64,000 nucleotides of DNA from Amblyomma americanum. Its lineage: Eukaryota > Arthropoda > Arachnida > Ixodida > Ixodidae. Where the stretch lies: positions 141,076,121 to 141,140,120 of the forward strand of contig NC_135504.1 in NCBI RefSeq assembly GCF_052857255.1. Direction: 5' to 3'. A model generated the notes under the pieces. It made no database searches, was not told where the DNA came from, and worked only from the letters and a program-made list of their open reading frames with translations. Of the stretch, positions 61,301 through 64,000 are shown piece after piece (position 1 is the stretch's first letter; each line of letters starts with the position of its first letter). The translations under genes were made by a program, and so were the position numbers.

Positions 61301-64000
61301 CCGCGTTGTATAAACTCCGCGCTGGAGAAACTCCGCGATGGAGAACCTCCGCGACGGACAAACTCCGCGATGGAGAAACTCCGCGTTGGAGAAAAGTCCG
61401 CTCTGGAGAAACTCTACGCTGAAGAAACTCCGCGCTAGAGCAACTCCGCGTTCGAGAAACTCCGCGCTGGAGAAACTCCGTGCTGCATAAAATCTGCGCT
61501 GGAGAAAATCCGGGCTGGAGAAACTCCGTGTTGGAGAAACTCCGCGCTGGAGAAACTTCGCGTTGGAGAAACTGCGCGTTGGAGAAACTCCGCGTTGGAG
61601 AAACTCCGCGTTGGAGAAAGTCCGCGTTGGAGAGTGTCCGCGATGGAGAAACTCCGCGCTGGAGAAACTCCGTGGTGGGGAAACTTCGCGTAGGAGAAAC
61701 GGCGCGTTGGAGAAGCTCCGCGTTGGAGAAACACCGCGCTTGAAACACACCGCGCTGGAGAAACTCCGCGTTGGAGAAAGTCCGCGTTGGAGAAGGTCCG
61801 CGTTGGAGAAAGTCCGCGTTGGAGAAAGTCCGCGCTGGAGAAACTGCGTGTTGGAGAAACTGCGCGTTGGAGAAACTCCGCGTTGGAGAAACTCTGCGTT
61901 GGAGAAAGTCCGCGTTGGAGAAAGTCCGCGTTGGTGAGAGTCCGCGATGGAGAAACTCCGAACTGGAGAAACTCCGCGATGGAGACAATCCGCGCTGGAG
62001 AAACTCCGCGCTGAAGAAACTCCGTGTAGGAGAAACTCCGTGTTGGAGAAACTCCGCGTTGGAGAAACTCCGCTTTGGAGAAAGTCCGCGTTGGAGAAAG
62101 TCCGCGTTGGAGAAAGTCCGCGTTGGAGAGTCCGCGCTGGAGAAACTCCGCGTTGGAGAAAGTCCGCGTCGGAGGAGGTCCGCGTTGGAGAAAGTCCGCG
62201 TTGGAGAAAATCCGTGATGTAGAAACTCCGCCTTGGAGAAACTTCGCGTTGAAGAAACGGCGCGTTGGAGATACTCCGCGTTGGAGAAACTATGCGCTTG
62301 AAACACACCGCGCTGGAGAAACTCCGCGTTGGAGAAAGTCCGGGTTGGAGAAGGTCCGCGTTGGAGAAAGTCCACGTTGGAGAAAGTCCGCGTTGGAGAA
62401 ACTCCGCGTTCAAGAAAGTCCGCGTTGGAGAAAGTCCGCGCTGGAGAAACTCCGCGTTGTATAAACTCCGCGCTGGAGAAACTCCGCGATGGAGAACCTC
62501 CGCGACGGACAAACTCCGCGATGGAGAAACTCCGCGTTGGAGAAAAGTCAGCTCTGGAGAAACTCTACGCTGAAGAAACTCCGCGCTAGAGCAACTCCGC
62601 GTTCGAGAAACTCCGCGCTGGAGAAACTCCGTGCTGCGTAAAATCTGCGCTGGAGAAACTCTGGGCTGGAGAAACTCCGTGTTGGAGAAACTCCGCGCTG
62701 GAGAAACTTCGCGTTGGAGAAACTGCGCGTTGGAGAAACTCCGCGTTGGAGAAAGTCCGCGTTGGAGAAAGTCCGCGTTGGAGAGTGTCCGCGATGGAGA
62801 AACTCCGCGCTGGAGAAACTCCGTGGTGGGGAAACTTCGCGTAGGAGAAACGGCGCGTTGGAGAAGCTCCGCGTTGGAGAAACACCGCGCTTGAAACACA
62901 CCGCGCTGGAGAAACTCCGCGTTGGAGAAAGTCCGCGTTGGAGAAGGTCCGCGTTGGAGAAAGTCCGCGTTGGAGAAAGTCCGCGCTGGAGAAACTGCGC
63001 GTTGGAGAAACTGCGCGTTGGAGAAACTCCGCGTTGGAGAAACTCTGCGTTGGAGAAAGTCCGCGTTGGAGAAAGTCCGCGTTGGTGAGAGTCCGCGATG
63101 GAGAAACTCCGCGCTGGAGAAACTGCGCGTTTGAGAAACTCCGAACTGGAGAAACTCCGCGATGGAGACAATCCGCGCTGGAGAAACTCCGCGCTGAAGA
63201 AACTCCGTGTAGGAGAAACTCCGTGTTGGAGAAACTCCGCGTTGGAGAAACTCCGCTTTGGAGAAAGTCCGCGTTGGAGAAAGTCCGCGTTGGAGAGTCC
63301 GCGATGGAGAAACTCCGCGTTGGAGAAAAATCGGGCTGGAGAAACTCCGTGTTGGAGAAACTCCGCGTTTGATAAACTCCGAACTGGAGAAGCTCCGCGC
63401 TGGAGATTCTCCGCGGTGGAGAAACTCCGCGCTGGAGAAACTCCGTGTTGGAGAAACTCTGTGTTGGAGAAATTCCGCCTTGGAGAAACATCGCTTTGAA
63501 GAAACGGCGCGTTGGAGAAACTCCGCGTTAGAGAAACTCCGCGCTTGAAATACACCGCGCTGGAGAAACTCCGCGTTAGAGAAAGTCCGCGTCGGAGAAG
63601 GTCCGCGTTGGAGAAAGTCCGCGTTGGAGAAAATTCGTGTTGTAGAAACTCCGCCTTGGAGAAACTTCGCGTTGAAGAAACGGCGCGTTGGAAAAACTCC
63701 GCGTTCGAGAAACTCCGCGCTTGAAACACACCGCGCTGGAGAAACTCCGCGTTGGAGAAAGTCCGCGTCGGAGAAGGTCCGCGTTGGAGAAACTCCGCGT
63801 TGGAGAAACTCCGTGTTGTAGAAACTCCGCATTGGAGAAACTTAGCGTTGAAGAAACGGCGCGTTGGAGATTCTCCGCGTTGGAGAAACTCCGCACTTGA
63901 AACACACCTCGCTGGAGAAACTCCGCGTTGGAGAAAGTCCGCGTTGGAGAAGGTCCGCGTTGGAGAAAGTCCGCGTTGGAGAAAGTCCGCGTTGGAGAAA
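52324..64000 (+). repeat. Right-hand HOR domain (2,642, 1,583, 2,530, 1,583 bp and a partial unit)
   Basis: A2 landmarks fall at 52,324, 54,966, 56,549, 59,079 and 60,662; B2 landmarks at 53,317, 55,446, 57,430, 59,559 and 61,480; a B3 landmark lies at 62,631. The repeated pair of spacings 1,583 and 2,530 sums to the 4,113-bp duplication period. About 50,650-52,820 also recurs at an offset of 2,642 bp within this domain. The array continues past the right edge of the window. Confidence 0.8.
52849..61074 (+). repeat. 4,113-bp tandem segmental duplication, two copies (about 52,849-56,961 and 56,962-61,074)
   Basis: All landmark spacings, indel monomers and rare variants in the first copy recur exactly 4,113 bp later. 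Conceptual translations of several hundred codons on both strands compared by eye were the same in the two copies. At the junction, the string GCTGGACAAACTCCGCGCTG continues into TAGCAAC at about 56,962, whereas the end of copy 2 at about 61,075 continues into GAGAAAC. The period is 257 monomers plus 1 bp. This is either the youngest amplification in the window or an assembly artefact. Confidence 0.85.

Larger units (their letters stand above)
1..64000 (+). repeat. 16-bp tandem satellite array (consensus CTCCGCGTTGGAGAAA) filling the whole window
   Basis: Every stretch I read resolves into copies of a 16-bp unit, all in the same orientation, about 4,000 copies. Common substitutions are G, A or T at position 1, C, A or G at position 8, T at positions 3, 4 or 6 and A at positions 5 or 7. 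Occasional 14-, 15- and 17-bp units shift the phase. The consensus is 9/16 G+C and holds two CpGs. I saw no transposon, gene, RNA gene or unique spacer longer than a few monomers, and neither end of the array is reached. The array is therefore at least 64 kb. Eukaryotic satellite DNA is the only reasonable class; the family and species are not recognised. The role is unknown, and the sequence alone does not separate a centromeric from a non-centromeric array. Confidence 0.97.

Noticed and set aside
1..64000. Hundreds of open reading frames on both strands as possible genes
   Set aside because: All translate the same 16-residue satellite peptides, overlap in all frames and on both strands, and begin and end at chance variants. 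No unique domain or flanking regulatory sequence is present.
1..64000. CRISPR array
   Set aside because: Repeats are contiguous 16-mers with no unique spacers, no cas genes, and kilobase-scale higher-order structure.
1..64000. Telomeric or subtelomeric simple repeat
   Set aside because: No TTAGGG-, TTTAGGG- or TTAGG-like units were seen. A subtelomeric location remains possible but is not shown.
1..64000. tRNA, rRNA or other structured RNA genes
   Set aside because: No stretch departs from the monomer long enough to hold one; the short dyads are a property of every monomer.

Overview
The whole 64 kb window is one uninterrupted tandem-repeat (satellite) array. The monomer is 16 bp, consensus CTCCGCGTTGGAGAAA, repeated about 4,000 times head to tail in one orientation. 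Both ends of the window lie inside the array, so no flanking DNA, gene, RNA gene, transposon or other unique sequence is visible. A pure short-monomer array of this length with nested higher-order structure points to eukaryotic heterochromatin (centromeric, pericentromeric, subtelomeric, or a sex or B chromosome). I do not recognise the monomer and cannot assign a species or a chromosome location.

The array is layered. Level 1 is the 16-bp monomer with a limited set of recurring variants: C or G at position 1; T, C, A or G at position 8; 14-, 15- and 17-bp indel forms; and forms containing TATAAA, GCATAAAAT or TTGAAACACA. Level 2 is a higher-order repeat (HOR) in which variants recur in fixed order. 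Its clearest landmark, GTGCTGCATAAAAT, recurs as alternating types 'A' and 'B', with A to A spacing of about 2.7-2.85 kb (exactly 2,738 bp in three units). Level 3 is a dimer of HORs of about 5.55-5.59 kb, because A landmarks alternate between two subtypes. Level 4 is recent segmental duplication: about 6.7 kb repeated at an offset of 11.55 kb, 4.1 kb in tandem, and blocks of about 2.1-2.2 kb, 0.93 kb, 160 bp and 97 bp.

Layout: 1-2,575 is a partial HOR. 2,576-19,602 holds six fairly regular HORs. 19,603-37,062 is HOR sequence altered by local tandem duplications and skipping deletions. 37,063-42,616 holds two regular HORs. 42,617-64,000 is a rearranged, locally homogenised domain with shortened units (1.6-2.6 kb) and only one A subtype, including a 4,113-bp tandem duplication that looks identical by eye.

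Many long open reading frames exist on both strands (up to 1,206 codons on the minus strand), but they are a by-product of the monomer. The consensus has no stop codon in any of six frames, and because 16 is one more than a multiple of three, all three frames of a strand read the same 16-residue peptide. I annotate no genes. The points of interest are the satellite itself, its layered organisation, its very high CpG content with visible CpG decay, and evidence for ongoing unequal exchange.
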